Of a DNA stretch of 64,000 nt, positions 17,415 through 26,476 are shown in pieces. A program made the translations under genes and the position numbers. Below the pieces are notes generated by a model. It saw only the letters and a list, made by a program, of their open reading frames with translations, was not told the origin of the DNA and searched no databases. Source of the stretch: an uncultured Clostridia bacterium (GTDB lineage: Bacteria; Bacillota; Clostridia; UBA1381); contig CANQQZ010000003.1 in the NCBI GenBank assembly GCA_947626135.1, forward strand, positions 80,359-144,358, given 5' to 3'. Position 1 is the stretch's first letter. Every line of letters begins with the position of its first letter.

Positions 17415-18410
17415 TTATTCTCCCACGTATTCAACTTCCATATCCGCCGGAACGGTTACTCCCAGCGAATCAGCCGTAGCCTTGTTAACAGTGGTAATAG
17501 TCGCCTCGACTGCCTGAGCGGGAACCTCGGATACAGGCTTTCCGTTAAGGATTTCCACAGCCATATCCGCGGATGCCGCGCCTATCTCGGTATCGGATAT
17601 AGCGATCGAAGCAAGCGCGCCGCTCGCGGGCATTACCGCCGATGAACCGTAAACCGGCTTCTTCGCGGCGGCAGCCGCCTCTACTACAACCGGCATAGCG
17701 TCCTGAATTGTCGCGTCATTGGGAATAAACAGAGCGTCGCATTCCGAAAGCAGCGACTGCGCCGCCTGCTGAACGTCCGCTGACGATGAAACCGTTCTCT
17801 CCACATATTTTATACCCGCTCCGTCAAGATACGCCTTTGCCTGCTCGCATGTCGAGACCGAATTCGGCTGCGCCTCGGTATAAAGCATACCGTATGTCTG
17901 GATTCCCGGCGTCAGCGCCTCGGCGGTTGTGAATATCTTCTCTACGGGAATGGGATTTTGCGTACCCGTCGAATTTTTATCCGGCGCATCCATTGACGTA
18001 AGTACCTGCGCGCTTACGGGGTCGGAAACGGCGATAAACACATTCGGTATATCCGTGCCCGCCGATACAACGGCCTGCGTCGCCGGAGTCGCGATCGTGG
18101 CAATAAGATCCACGCCCTCGTCAACGGCATTCTGAACATACGACTGCAAGGTAGCGGCATCGCCCTGAGCATTCATTTCTTTAAATTCAACGTTTAAGCC
18201 GCTCTCAAGCATTCTTGCCTTGAAGCCCTCCCGCATATCGGTAAACGCGCCGTTGTCTATCTGCTGAATAATCGCAATCGTCTTTACCTCTCCGTCTGAC
18301 GAGCCGGTGCTTTCCGTCTGCTCCGCGGGCTGCGAGCAGCCGGCAAATCCGGCAGCGAGCGCAAACACCGCAGCGCCTGTGATGATTTTCCTGATCATGT
18401 CTTTTCTCAT
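17415..18410 (-). CDS. ABC transporter substrate-binding lipoprotein (PF04392/TrpX-like)
   Basis: The first 24 residues form a lipoprotein signal ending LAAGFAGCSQ. The mature protein has the type I periplasmic-binding fold of the ABC_sub_bind family (VKTIAIIQQIDNGAFTDMREGF; IPNVFIAVSDPVSAQVL; LFIPNDATIQDAMPVVVEAA). Family members bind tryptophan, tyrosine or related small ligands. Usually a permease and an ATPase gene follow, but here the gene ends at a terminator, so its membrane partners must be elsewhere or lost. It begins 15 bases downstream of the alcohol dehydrogenase gene on the same strand, with GGAGAAAGAG as its ribosome binding site. Confidence 0.85.
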   Translation of the reverse strand: MRKDMIRKIITGAAVFALAAGFAGCSQPAEQTESTGSSDGEVKTIAIIQQIDNGAFTDMREGFKARMLESGLNVEFKEMNAQGDAATLQSYVQNAVDEGVDLIATIATPATQAVVSAGTDIPNVFIAVSDPVSAQVLTSMDAPDKNSTGTQNPIPVEKIFTTAEALTPGIQTYGMLYTEAQPNSVSTCEQAKAYLDGAGIKYVERTVSSSADVQQAAQSLLSECDALFIPNDATIQDAMPVVVEAAAAAKKPVYGSSAVMPASGALASIAISDTEIGAASADMAVEILNGKPVSEVPAQAVEATITTVNKATADSLGVTVPADMEVEYVGE

Positions 18411-18425
18411 TTTCTCTTTCTCCTT

Positions 18426-19520
18426 CTATTCTCTTCTTTTCTTATTGTATTCCTCGAGATACGAAAACGCCTCCTCAAGCATCGGCACCGTCACCTCGTA
18501 GGGATAGTGCCGCACGTCGGATAACGTCGTCATTCTCGGAAGTACCGATTTTAACTGCTCCTCTGTTATTTCCACATCGAAAATCGAAATGGGGAGCCCC
18601 GTAACGCGGTTAAAATTATACACGCGCTCAAATTCCTCGTACTGCTTATCCGCGATAAGCAGTATCAGCACGCCGAGCGCTACCACCTCGCCGTGAAGAT
18701 GATTTTCCTCAAGCAAAGGAAATGCCGTCAGCGCGTAAAATACCGCGTGCGCCAGTCCGCTGTTATAATCGGGCGTATGGTCGCGCGTCACAAAAATTGA
18801 GACCATAGCCGTGGAAACGGTAATTGCCAAAACCACCTGCTGCAATTCATATGAATTTTCATGACGGCGGTTATCCTCGAGCGCCTTTTGCCCGTACATA
18901 AAAATCGGGGCGGCGCACATCCCGCTCATTTCGACTCCGAGAGCCGTAAAATGCTCCAGCGTATCGCCGCGCGAGGATATCCTCGCCTCGTAAAACTTCG
19001 CGTAGGTGTCTCCCATGCCTGCCCACATATACTTGACCGGGCTTTCGCTTATGATTTTTGTATTGATAAACGCGTGCACGGGCGGCTTTTCAAAAAAGTG
19101 CGGCTCCACAAACACGCCCTCGGACGTGTACATTATCGACACGCTCGTGCAGCATGAGCAATTCGACGCTATTGTCGGGAACGAAAACACCGGCTTCCCC
19201 GTGATCTCGCCCACGCATTTTGCCGTATCGACCGCTTTGCCTCCGCCGACCGCGAAAATCATATCCGCCTTCGCTATTGTTTTGTCCGCGGCAATGGTAT
19301 TCACGTTGCCGTAGCTGCATTCCCCGCCGAACCATATATAATCAAGGATTTTTATATCCGGTCTGACCGCCGCGTCAAGAGCTTCCCTCGCGGCGTTCAT
19401 CGCGCGGTGACCGCCTATTACAACAGCCGTTTTCCCGTACCGGGGGCAAATCTCCTTCACCGTTTCATAAGCGCCCGGACCTATTGTATAAGACGGCAGA
19501 AACATAGAATAATTATCCAT
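18426..19520 (-). CDS. Iron-containing alcohol dehydrogenase family protein (glycerol dehydrogenase-like)
   Basis: The 364-residue protein has the Rossmann-like N-terminal domain with MIFAVGGGKAVDTAKC (pyrophosphate-binding GGGK-x-x-D) and SFPTIASNCS. The metal ligands of the C-terminal helical domain are visible: Asp in GMGDTYAKF, His in SGLAHAVFYAL and His in HLHGEVVALG. This pattern is closest to glycerol dehydrogenase-like members that use Zn or Fe and NAD. I chose the ATG at 19520 (MDNYSMFLPSY), which has GGAGAAGCGGAAA upstream, over the track start at 19580. The substrate is uncertain. It likely leads the transcript that includes the lipoprotein gene. Confidence 0.85.
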   Translation of the reverse strand: MDNYSMFLPSYTIGPGAYETVKEICPRYGKTAVVIGGHRAMNAAREALDAAVRPDIKILDYIWFGGECSYGNVNTIAADKTIAKADMIFAVGGGKAVDTAKCVGEITGKPVFSFPTIASNCSCCTSVSIMYTSEGVFVEPHFFEKPPVHAFINTKIISESPVKYMWAGMGDTYAKFYEARISSRGDTLEHFTALGVEMSGMCAAPIFMYGQKALEDNRRHENSYELQQVVLAITVSTAMVSIFVTRDHTPDYNSGLAHAVFYALTAFPLLEENHLHGEVVALGVLILLIADKQYEEFERVYNFNRVTGLPISIFDVEITEEQLKSVLPRMTTLSDVRHYPYEVTVPMLEEAFSYLEEYNKKRRE

Positions 19521-19639
19521 TTTCCGCTTCTCCTTAATCTGCTTTTCTACTATTATACAATCTGTTTTATAAATTGTCAAGTATGCGGACGCTCATACCC
19601 GCATATGTTAAAAATTTGTCACGCGCTCCATTTTCCCCG

Positions 19640-19668
19640 TTGACTTTTTACAAAATGTAGTGTATATT
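19640..19668 (+). promoter_or_regulatory. Promoter for the [FeFe] hydrogenase gene
   Basis: TTGACT (19640-19645), 17 bp, then TATATT (19663-19668), about 37 bases before the hydrogenase start. Confidence 0.6.
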
Positions 19669-19704
19669 TATATTGTAAAATTGGGGAACGAAGGGGGAAA
19701 TTCT

Positions 19705-21189
19705 ATGGAAAGAGATACAGCCACAAAACAAATCAAATACGAGGTTCTTCGCGAGATTGCGGACAACGCGTTTAATGACACTCTCACGCAGGAAACCATA
19801 ATTAACATTCCGTACAAGCTTATTCCGAACACGACGCCGCGTTACCGCTGCTGCGTGTATAAGGAAAGGGAGATCATCCGCCAGCGGATACGCCTTGCCA
19901 TGAACAGACCTCCGCTCCCTCTTGAAAATGTGGAGCATATTAAAATGCGTTCCGACAAGATGATTCATGTGATTCCGGCAGCATGCGAGGGATGCCCGAT
20001 AAACCGGTTCCACGTTACGGAAAACTGTCAGAACTGCATGGAAAAGAGCTGTAAAAAGGCTTGCGCGTTCGGAGCTATCACCATCAGCCCGCACGGCGCG
20101 CATATTGACCAGACAAAGTGCCGCGAATGCGGACGCTGCGCCGACGCATGTCCGTATCACGCCATAGCGGATCTTGTGCGTCCGTGCAAGAGAAGCTGCG
20201 ACGTGGGCGCAATTTCCATGAACGAGGAAAAGCTTGCCGTTATAGACGATTCAAAGTGCATATGCTGCGGTCACTGCGCGCAGGCTTGCCCGTTCGGAGC
20301 TATTTCGGACATGTCGCAGATTTTGAAGGTTATAGAATACATAAAATCGGATAAAAAAACAATTGCCGTTCCCGCTCCGGCGGCGGAGGGGCAGTTCGGA
20401 CCGGAAGCAACGATAGGCAGGCTCTCCACCGCTCTTAAGATTCTCGGATTTGACGAGGTCCACGAGGTCGCCCTCGGCGGCGACGCGGTGGCGTATAACG
20501 AAGCGAAGGAGCTTATCGAACACAAGGAAGCGGGCGAAAAGATGACCACGTCCTGCTGTCCCGCATTTGTGGCTCTCATACGTATGCATTATCCCGCTCT
20601 CGCGGAAAAAATGTCCACGACGCTGTCGCCTATGGGCGCGGTGGTACGCTGGCTGCGCGACCACGAGCCGGACGCGAAGATCGTATTCATAGGACCGTGC
20701 ATTGCCAAAAAGGCTGAGGCAACGTTTGAACCCGAAACGGCGCCGGACGCTGTTATCACCTTCGAGGAGCTCAACGCCCTGTTTGATTCGCGCCGTATCG
20801 ATCCATGCGAATGCGAAGAGGACGAAACCTTCGCAACCTCCTTTGGCAGACGCTTTTCGGGGACCCGCGGCGTAAGCGAGGCGGTTCTCAAAGCGGCAAA
20901 GGAGCTGGGCTACGAGGAGGAGCTCACAGCAAAGCCGTGCAGCGGCGTGGCTGAATGTAAAATCGCGCTGGCTATGCTAAAGGTCGGCAAGCTCAGCGAG
21001 GATATAATCGAGGGCATGGCTTGCGAAGGCGGCTGCATAGCCGGTCCGGGCTCGATAAACACCCTACAGCAGCTTAAAACGGCGAGAATGAAAAAAATCA
21101 AGGGCAAGGATGAGGACAATATAACCGAAATGCTCACAAATCAGGATTTCATGGGCACGGATATGACAAGAGGCAAATTCTCGCAGTAA
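19705..21189 (+). CDS. Monomeric [FeFe] hydrogenase
   Basis: The protein catalyses reversible H2 production. The N-terminal half is ferredoxin-like, with several Cys clusters: CQNCMEKSCKKACAFGAI, CRECGRCADACPYHAI and CICCGHCAQACPFGAI. The H-cluster domain has the three signatures TSCCPAF (L1), GPCIAKKAEA (L2) and EGMACEGGCIAGPG (L3). At 494 residues, with YRCCVYKEREIIRQRI at the N-terminus, it resembles the single-subunit group common in gut Clostridia rather than NADH-linked multimeric enzymes. The ATG at 19705 follows GAAGGGGG; the track start at 19660 overlaps the promoter -10. Maturation genes hydEFG are not in this window. A terminator follows. Confidence 0.93.
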   Translation: MERDTATKQIKYEVLREIADNAFNDTLTQETIINIPYKLIPNTTPRYRCCVYKEREIIRQRIRLAMNRPPLPLENVEHIKMRSDKMIHVIPAACEGCPINRFHVTENCQNCMEKSCKKACAFGAITISPHGAHIDQTKCRECGRCADACPYHAIADLVRPCKRSCDVGAISMNEEKLAVIDDSKCICCGHCAQACPFGAISDMSQILKVIEYIKSDKKTIAVPAPAAEGQFGPEATIGRLSTALKILGFDEVHEVALGGDAVAYNEAKELIEHKEAGEKMTTSCCPAFVALIRMHYPALAEKMSTTLSPMGAVVRWLRDHEPDAKIVFIGPCIAKKAEATFEPETAPDAVITFEELNALFDSRRIDPCECEEDETFATSFGRRFSGTRGVSEAVLKAAKELGYEEELTAKPCSGVAECKIALAMLKVGKLSEDIIEGMACEGGCIAGPGSINTLQQLKTARMKKIKGKDEDNITEMLTNQDFMGTDMTRGKFSQ

Positions 21190-21203
21190 GAAAACATATG
21201 CCG

Positions 21204-21235
21204 GAACCGGCGCGAAAACCGCGCCGGTTCTTTTT
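21204..21235 (+). terminator. Terminator after the hydrogenase gene
   Basis: GAACCGGCGCG, a five-base loop and CGCGCCGGTTC followed by TTTTT. Confidence 0.9.
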
Positions 21236-21251
21236 ATACAGACCGATAAAA

Positions 21252-23552
21252 TTACTTGAAGGTCTTTACTTTTCTTTTTCCGTTTTTATCGGCTGTAATC
21301 ACGATATCGCCGTTTTTATCGGTCCGGTAAACCTCCGCTTCCGAAAGGCGCCCGAGCACCGCCTCGGACGGCAGTCCGTAGCCGTTATCCATGCCGACGC
21401 TTATAACAGCGGTGTCGGGCTTTACAGCGTCGAGAAACATTTTGCTTGTAGAGCTGTCGCTGCCGTGATGAGCGACCTTTAAAATTTCCGCGGGGCTCAC
21501 ACAGCCCGAAGCGACGAGCCCGAATTCCTCCGCCTTCGGCATATCTCCGGTAAAATAACAGTCCGTTTCGCCGTAGGACGCGCGGACAAGCAGCGATTTA
21601 TCGTTTTCGTCCCCGCTCAGCAGCGCGTTTTCTCCCGGCGGATACATTATTATTCCGAGCCCGGATTTAAAGCTCAGCTTTGTCGGCTCCGTCACGATAT
21701 GAATCTCGGTACCGTATTTCCTAGCCGTAAGCATAAGCTCCCTGTATACCTGATTGTCAATATCCGTTTCCGGCAAATATACATGCCTCACGCGGATATT
21801 TTTTATGGCTGCGATTATTCCCTCGGCATGGTCGCTGTGACAATGACTCACAACGGCGCAGTCGATCTCCGCCAGACCAAGGCTTTTAAGATATGGCAGA
21901 TATTCCCGCTCGCCCTGATTATAGTCGGTGTATTCATTGCCGCCGCCTCCGTCAATCAAAACGGTGGTTCTGTACGGCAGACGCACAAGCGCGCCGTCGC
22001 CCTGACCGACATTAACAAAAGTAAAATCCGCCTGCGACAGCCTCGGCGCCTCCCCCGCGAGCACGACCGCAAAAAACGCCGCGGCAGCGCACAGCGCCAG
22101 AAGACCCTTGTACCGCCTTTCCCTATATATCATATATACTCCGAAAACCGCGGTGTAAAAGGCTATAATTGTAAGCGCGCCCACCTTCGGCAGCGCTATA
22201 TAGTCATACGGAAGCTTGTCTATAAGATACGGCAGCTTCTCATAGATCCATGCCATCGATGTCATAATTTCCCCGACCACGGGCGCGCAGCCAAACAGCG
22301 CGAGCATGGACAGCAGCAGCGGCGCCAGCACAAGTATGATTGCCGTTACCGGCAGAAATATCAGTCCCGCCGCGATATTATATATTGTAATTCCGTTAAA
22401 ATACAGCGCGCTCAGCGGCAGCAGACCAATCGTGCATATAAAACCGATTGCGAGCGTCCTTTTGTAATACCTGTTCCCGTTCTTGATTTTTTCTGTGACC
22501 GGCTCATAAAACAAGCTTATCAGCAGGCTTGCCGTAACGCTCGACACAAAGCCCGCGTTATGGAACAGCAGCGGGTTTGCCGCGCCTATCGCTATCACCG
22601 CGGCTCCAAGCACGTCCGGGAACCATATGTACCCTAATCTTCTCCTGAATATTATAAGAAACACTGCGACAAGGCAGGCTTTAACGAACACCGGACGCGA
22701 GCTCTGCGCCATAGCATAAAGCATAAGCAGCACCGCAAGCGCAATATCGCGGTATCCGCGCCTGACAATTCCGGAAAATAATCCTATCAGCCCGACTATA
22801 AGCATTATATGCAGAAACGCCGGGTAGAAAAACCGCGCGATACCCGTGCGGTTGAGCACCGCCTCAAAATCCTCGGAAAAGCAAGCCCCTTCGCCGACTA
22901 TGACAGCGGTCAGGATCGCTCCCTTGTCGCCATGCGTATATTTATCTAAAATTTGGGAAATACTGTTTTTTAGCATTTGGGCATAGGAATAAACGGTGCG
23001 GCTTTTGATTTTCACATCGGATACTGCGCTGCCGCGTGAAAAACACCGGTAAAATATATCCTTTGATTTATAATAGAGCTTTGAATCAAAGCCGTTCTTG
23101 TTCAGCCTGTCGTCCAGCTCTCTCACAAAGCCGGAAAATTCGACGGTATCTCCGAATTCAAAGCTCTCGGGCGCCGTTATAAGCATCCGCTCGCGCAGAT
23201 TCTCGGATTTGCCGTCCGCGCTCACGCGGCGCACATCCACGATATATCTGTTATTCTCGTATTCCGTATCCGGGATCTCGCATATGCGCCCCGTGAGAGT
23301 GACATACATGCCCTCGTAACGGCTTACCTCGCGGCGGCTCGGAGACCCGTAATACTGCGCCATTACCGCTCCGGCGCAAAACGTGAGCACCACAGCCGTG
23401 CTTAAAGCCCCCGGGCGGCTCCCGCCGGCGCGGCGGATAAGGCGTATGATCAAATATATAACAGCAAACAGAACAGTAAAGTACACGCTGATTTTGGGAG
23501 ATATATAAACTCCGGCGGCATATGCCGCCGCAAGATACGCCATTCCTTCCAC
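21252..23552 (-). CDS. comEC: DNA uptake channel protein ComEC/Rec2
   Basis: ComEC carries single-stranded DNA across the membrane in transformation. The sequence shows N-terminal membrane helices, a DUF4131-type OB region (VTLTGRICEIPDTEYENNRYIV), the multi-helix Competence domain (AVIVGEGACFSEDFEAVLNRTGIARFF) and a C-terminal metallo-beta-lactamase domain with SHCHSDHAEGI and LKVAHHGSDSST. The likely start is a GTG at 23552, seven bases after GGGAGG, giving 766 residues; the track start at 23618 runs back into promoter-like sequence, and the ATG at 23543 sits too close to its own purine run. No comEA or comF is adjacent. Confidence 0.92.
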   Translation of the reverse strand: MEGMAYLAAAYAAGVYISPKISVYFTVLFAVIYLIIRLIRRAGGSRPGALSTAVVLTFCAGAVMAQYYGSPSRREVSRYEGMYVTLTGRICEIPDTEYENNRYIVDVRRVSADGKSENLRERMLITAPESFEFGDTVEFSGFVRELDDRLNKNGFDSKLYYKSKDIFYRCFSRGSAVSDVKIKSRTVYSYAQMLKNSISQILDKYTHGDKGAILTAVIVGEGACFSEDFEAVLNRTGIARFFYPAFLHIMLIVGLIGLFSGIVRRGYRDIALAVLLMLYAMAQSSRPVFVKACLVAVFLIIFRRRLGYIWFPDVLGAAVIAIGAANPLLFHNAGFVSSVTASLLISLFYEPVTEKIKNGNRYYKRTLAIGFICTIGLLPLSALYFNGITIYNIAAGLIFLPVTAIILVLAPLLLSMLALFGCAPVVGEIMTSMAWIYEKLPYLIDKLPYDYIALPKVGALTIIAFYTAVFGVYMIYRERRYKGLLALCAAAAFFAVVLAGEAPRLSQADFTFVNVGQGDGALVRLPYRTTVLIDGGGGNEYTDYNQGEREYLPYLKSLGLAEIDCAVVSHCHSDHAEGIIAAIKNIRVRHVYLPETDIDNQVYRELMLTARKYGTEIHIVTEPTKLSFKSGLGIIMYPPGENALLSGDENDKSLLVRASYGETDCYFTGDMPKAEEFGLVASGCVSPAEILKVAHHGSDSSTSKMFLDAVKPDTAVISVGMDNGYGLPSEAVLGRLSEAEVYRTDKNGDIVITADKNGKRKVKTFK

Positions 23553-23657
23553 AGCCTCGCCTCCCGATATTTTAATTGCTGAGTATATTATATCGGATTT
23601 CGCCGCATTTTTCAACAAAACAATATAATTTTGTCAAATACGGCAAAAAAGGCGAAT

Positions 23658-23739
23658 ATTACAAACAAATTACACCGCCACTCACTCCGCCGGCGGGGTC
23701 GCGCCGCTGTTTGTAATTTAACTGTAATACTTCTGTAAT
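23658..23739. promoter_or_regulatory. WalR-like box array (TGTAAT-N5 direct repeats, both orientations)
   Basis: On the plus strand TGTAAT occurs at 23712, 23723 and 23734, spaced exactly 11 bp. On the minus strand TGTAAT-N5-TGTAAT occupies 23674-23658. This fits the WalR (YycF) consensus TGTWAH-N5-TGTWAH known from Bacillus and Staphylococcus, whose targets are wall hydrolases. The plus-strand boxes lie upstream of an NlpC/P60 hydrolase, although about 160 bp before its best promoter; the minus-strand pair lies about 105 bp before comEC. Confidence 0.5.
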
Positions 23740-23897
23740 TTTGAAGAAAAATTAAAAAATAATTTTTTGTGAATATATCACAATATTATTCGGTTATATT
23801 TGGAATATATGTATATAAATTACGATAAAATACCGTTTTTGAAGCATTTTCCATTACAAAATTATTTCAGAACGGTTGCAAAAACAGAAAAAAGGGG

Positions 23898-23926
23898 TTG
23901 ACAAAAGGAAAGTATTGCTGTATAAT
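23898..23926 (+). promoter_or_regulatory. Full-consensus promoter for the SH3-NlpC/P60 gene
   Basis: TTGACA (23898-23903), 17 bp, TATAAT (23921-23926). This leaves a leader of about 90 bases before the ATG at 24025. Confidence 0.8.
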
Positions 23927-24024
23927 CTTGTTTGTAACCAAAATGAAACAAAACAGAAAACAAATTGCAAATCTGTAACATTGATGAAATGTCTGGATTT
24001 GCAAAAACAGGAGGTTTTACATTT

Positions 24025-25206
24025 ATGAAGAACTTGAAGCATTCGATTGTGGCAATGATAGCAATCGCAATGATAAGTTCACTCGCGGCGGTACAAGCCG
24101 CAACTATCAACAGTGACAAGCAGACAATGGAGTCTCAGATTAACGCGGCGGCGGCTCTTGAAAGCATAACCATCGCGGAAACGGGAGGAGATGCCAACAA
24201 GGGTGTAGCTATAGCGCAGTCGGTTCAGGCGGAAGCGTCTGACGATGAGAAAAGTTATTTTCAGCTCGGATATGTAATGCTCACGGACGGGGTTCTCGAT
24301 GTTCACGAGATGCCCTCAGGCGAATCCGCCGTGACAAATACCCTCAACGCGTGCGATCAGGTGGAGATCCTTGAGAACACGGAGGGATGGTACAAGGTCC
24401 ACTGCGGCGACGTGCTCGGCTACGTTCCGAATGACAAAATAACCATTCAGCGCGAGGACGCGGATTATGCGGCAATGCATTACGAAAATTATAAGCGCGC
24501 CACGGTGCAGACCGAGGGCTCGGTATATGTAAGGAAGGAGGCCTCCGCGGACAGCGAGGCTGTGGACGAGCTTGAAGCGGGCACCGAGGTGATTGTGCTT
24601 TGGGGCGAAGGCGACTTTATAAGGGTCGCTTACGGCGATGACTACGACGAGGGATATATAATAAACACCGCGTTGGAGCTCACGGGCGAATGGATTGAAA
24701 AATCCTCCGTATCGGAACGCCAGAAGGAGGTTGCGGACCGCAGAGCTGCCGAAGAGGCGGCGGAGGCGGCGGCTCAGGCAGCGGCGGCGCGCTCGTCGGA
24801 TTACAGCACATCGTCTCAGTCGGCTCCGGCATATTCGTCCTCTATGGGACAGGCGCTCGTAGATACGGCCATGCAGTATCTCGGCGTACCGTATGTATGG
24901 GGCGGCACTTCCCCGTCGGGCTTTGACTGCTCCGGACTTATGCAGTACGTATGCAATAAGAACGGGATCAGCATAGCGCGCGTTGCAGCCGACCAAAGGA
25001 ACTGCGGAACATATGTAAGCCGCGACAATTTACAGCCGGGCGATTTGGTATTTTTCGACGGCGGCTCGGGTATACACCACGTAGGCATGTATGTCGGTGA
25101 CGGAAATATGATCCACGCTCCCCAGACCGGAGACGTTGTGAAGATTTCATCAATCAACACCGATTACAGAATATCACAGTACGCGGGCGCGGTTCGCGTA
25201 TATTGA
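24025..25206 (+). CDS. Secreted peptidoglycan endopeptidase: two SH3b domains plus NlpC/P60
   Basis: The protein should cut peptide stems in the cell wall (D-gamma-glutamyl-meso-DAP type bonds in this family). It has a signal peptide (MKNLKHSIVAMIAIAMISSLAAVQAA), two SH3b wall-binding modules (around residues 85-140 and 150-215), an Ala/Glu-rich linker near 230-260, a Ser-rich linker, then NlpC/P60. Catalytic residues are visible: Cys in PSGFDCSGLMQYV, His in GIHHVGMYVGDG and the third polar residue in MIHAPQTG. The ATG at 24025 follows CAGGAGGT; the track start at 23965 is in the leader. WalR-like repeats upstream fit a wall-stress regulon. A strong terminator follows. Confidence 0.93.
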   Translation: MKNLKHSIVAMIAIAMISSLAAVQAATINSDKQTMESQINAAAALESITIAETGGDANKGVAIAQSVQAEASDDEKSYFQLGYVMLTDGVLDVHEMPSGESAVTNTLNACDQVEILENTEGWYKVHCGDVLGYVPNDKITIQREDADYAAMHYENYKRATVQTEGSVYVRKEASADSEAVDELEAGTEVIVLWGEGDFIRVAYGDDYDEGYIINTALELTGEWIEKSSVSERQKEVADRRAAEEAAEAAAQAAAARSSDYSTSSQSAPAYSSSMGQALVDTAMQYLGVPYVWGGTSPSGFDCSGLMQYVCNKNGISIARVAADQRNCGTYVSRDNLQPGDLVFFDGGSGIHHVGMYVGDGNMIHAPQTGDVVKISSINTDYRISQYAGAVRVY

Positions 25207-25260
25207 TAAGACAATTACCTGCTTTAGCTTTACCCTTTAAGCTGTTTGCTTGGCAGACAC

Positions 25261-25302
25261 AAAAAAACCGTTTTCGCGGCAAGCCGCGGAAGCGGTTTTT
25301 TG
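25261..25302 (+). terminator. Terminator after the NlpC/P60 gene
   Basis: AAAAAACCGTTTTCGCGGC pairs with GCCGCGGAAGCGGTTTTTT almost end to end, with G-U pairs in the middle. Confidence 0.88.
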
Positions 25303-25416
25303 TTACTTGACGAAGCTGTTTTTTGTGATACAATATAATCGGATTGTTTTTTATGTAATAAATAAACAACGGCGGAATATATTTTGAAAAAACGCGTAAT
25401 ATGAGGAGTGAGCATT

Positions 25417-25626
25417 ATGTTTTTCAGAAAAAACACATATGAGGCAGTGCGCGACGACCGCGATGTGGTCATGGAATCAAGCATATGCACGGGCGAGAAA
25501 ACCATCGGCTTTAAAAATCCCGCCACGGGGCGCACGGAGCAAACCGTTGTTGTCCGTACAGCCCGCGACATAGACGATTTTTACCGTAAGCACAAATTAA
25601 TAAAAACAAAGGAATTCAGGATATAA
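25417..25626 (+). CDS. Uncharacterised small protein (69 aa)
   Basis: I do not recognise this 69-residue protein. It starts MFFRKNTYEAVRDDRDVVME, has a central IGFKNPATGRTEQTVVVRTARDIDDFYRK segment and a basic C-terminus. No signal peptide or membrane helix is evident. The ATG at 25417 lies eight bases after GAGGAG; the track uses a GTG three codons earlier, which is less well placed. A TATAAT-like box at about 25330-25336 could be part of its promoter. A symmetrical terminator follows directly, so it is a single-gene unit. Confidence 0.65.
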   Translation: MFFRKNTYEAVRDDRDVVMESSICTGEKTIGFKNPATGRTEQTVVVRTARDIDDFYRKHKLIKTKEFRI

Positions 25627-25655
25627 AAAAAGGAGGAGACCTCCTTTTTTTATAT
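25621..25655. terminator. Perfectly symmetrical bidirectional terminator
   Basis: ATATAAAAAAAGGAGG and CCTCCTTTTTTTATAT pair around a three-base loop. It separates the small ORF from the convergent RpiB-like gene. Confidence 0.9.
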
Positions 25656-25658
25656 CTT

Positions 25659-26297
25659 TCAGCCAGTGATTGTCTTTACGTATTCCTTTATCTTGTCGCA
25701 CTTGGCGTTAGCGAAGAACATGTCCTTAAAATGCTCTCCGGCAACCGCTCCCTTGACAAGCTCGGGGTCAAGCTGAGGAAGAATGTCGAGAAGGTCGCGG
25801 TGCGTGACCTTTTTAACCTCGTTGAGGATTTTCGCGTTTCTCTGCTCGGGAACCGCTCTCTCTTTGGGATATCCGCCGCCCCACTCTTCAACAAAGAGCT
25901 TCTCAAATACATACTGGAGATTGAGCTCGGCGCCCCAGCCCCAGCCCTTGGCAAACGGCATAGCGATACAGTTGCCGTTATTAACCTGGGTAAACTGATA
26001 AGCGTCGGTCGGGTCAACCACATGACCGCAAAGCACACCCGGGAACGCGTTGCATGCCAGGCACGCGCCTTCGCCGGTGCCGCATCCGGTGATTACAAGG
26101 TCAGCAGCTCCGGAATTGAGAAGGATCGCCGCGAGGATCCCTATCTGTACATATGTAAGCTGAGCCTCGTCGTCCGCCGTGTACATTCCGTAGTTATAAA
26201 CCTCATGACCGAGCGGTTCAACCACCTTTTTAAGCGTCGCGGCAATAGTCTCGTTCTTTGCCGCCTGGCTGTTTTCGTTGATTAATGCAATTTTCAT
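25659..26297 (-). CDS. RpiB/LacA/LacB family sugar-phosphate isomerase
   Basis: The 212-residue protein has the RpiB fold signatures: MKIALINENSQAAKN at the N-terminus, GHEVYNYGMY, and the phosphate/anion loop ITGCGTGEGACLACN with the Cys that acts as base in RpiB. It is longer than canonical RpiB (about 150), with a C-terminal extension (from about residue 150, EQRNAKILNEVKKV) seen in a subgroup of gut Clostridia proteins. It likely interconverts an aldose and ketose phosphate; ribose-5-P is the default, but an alternative pentose or hexose phosphate is possible. GAGGAG precedes the ATG. It has no sugar-operon neighbour. Confidence 0.85.
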   Translation of the reverse strand: MKIALINENSQAAKNETIAATLKKVVEPLGHEVYNYGMYTADDEAQLTYVQIGILAAILLNSGAADLVITGCGTGEGACLACNAFPGVLCGHVVDPTDAYQFTQVNNGNCIAMPFAKGWGWGAELNLQYVFEKLFVEEWGGGYPKERAVPEQRNAKILNEVKKVTHRDLLDILPQLDPELVKGAVAGEHFKDMFFANAKCDKIKEYVKTITG

Positions 26298-26476
26298 TTT
26301 GTTTTACTCCTCTCAGAATTTTTCAGATATAATAATTATACCACAATCGGTTAAATTCTGCAATATATATTTTAAATTTTGAGCGCTTTTGCGTTCCGCT
26401 TCTTTGCAATGCCGCGTTATTTAAGGCTCATATGAATTTTTGATAATATGTTTTTCGCGCCCGGATTAAATTTATC

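Noticed and set aside
21699-22637. 312-codon plus-strand ORF opposite comEC
   Set aside because: Shadow of the ComEC membrane domain; no ribosome binding site or recognisable motif.
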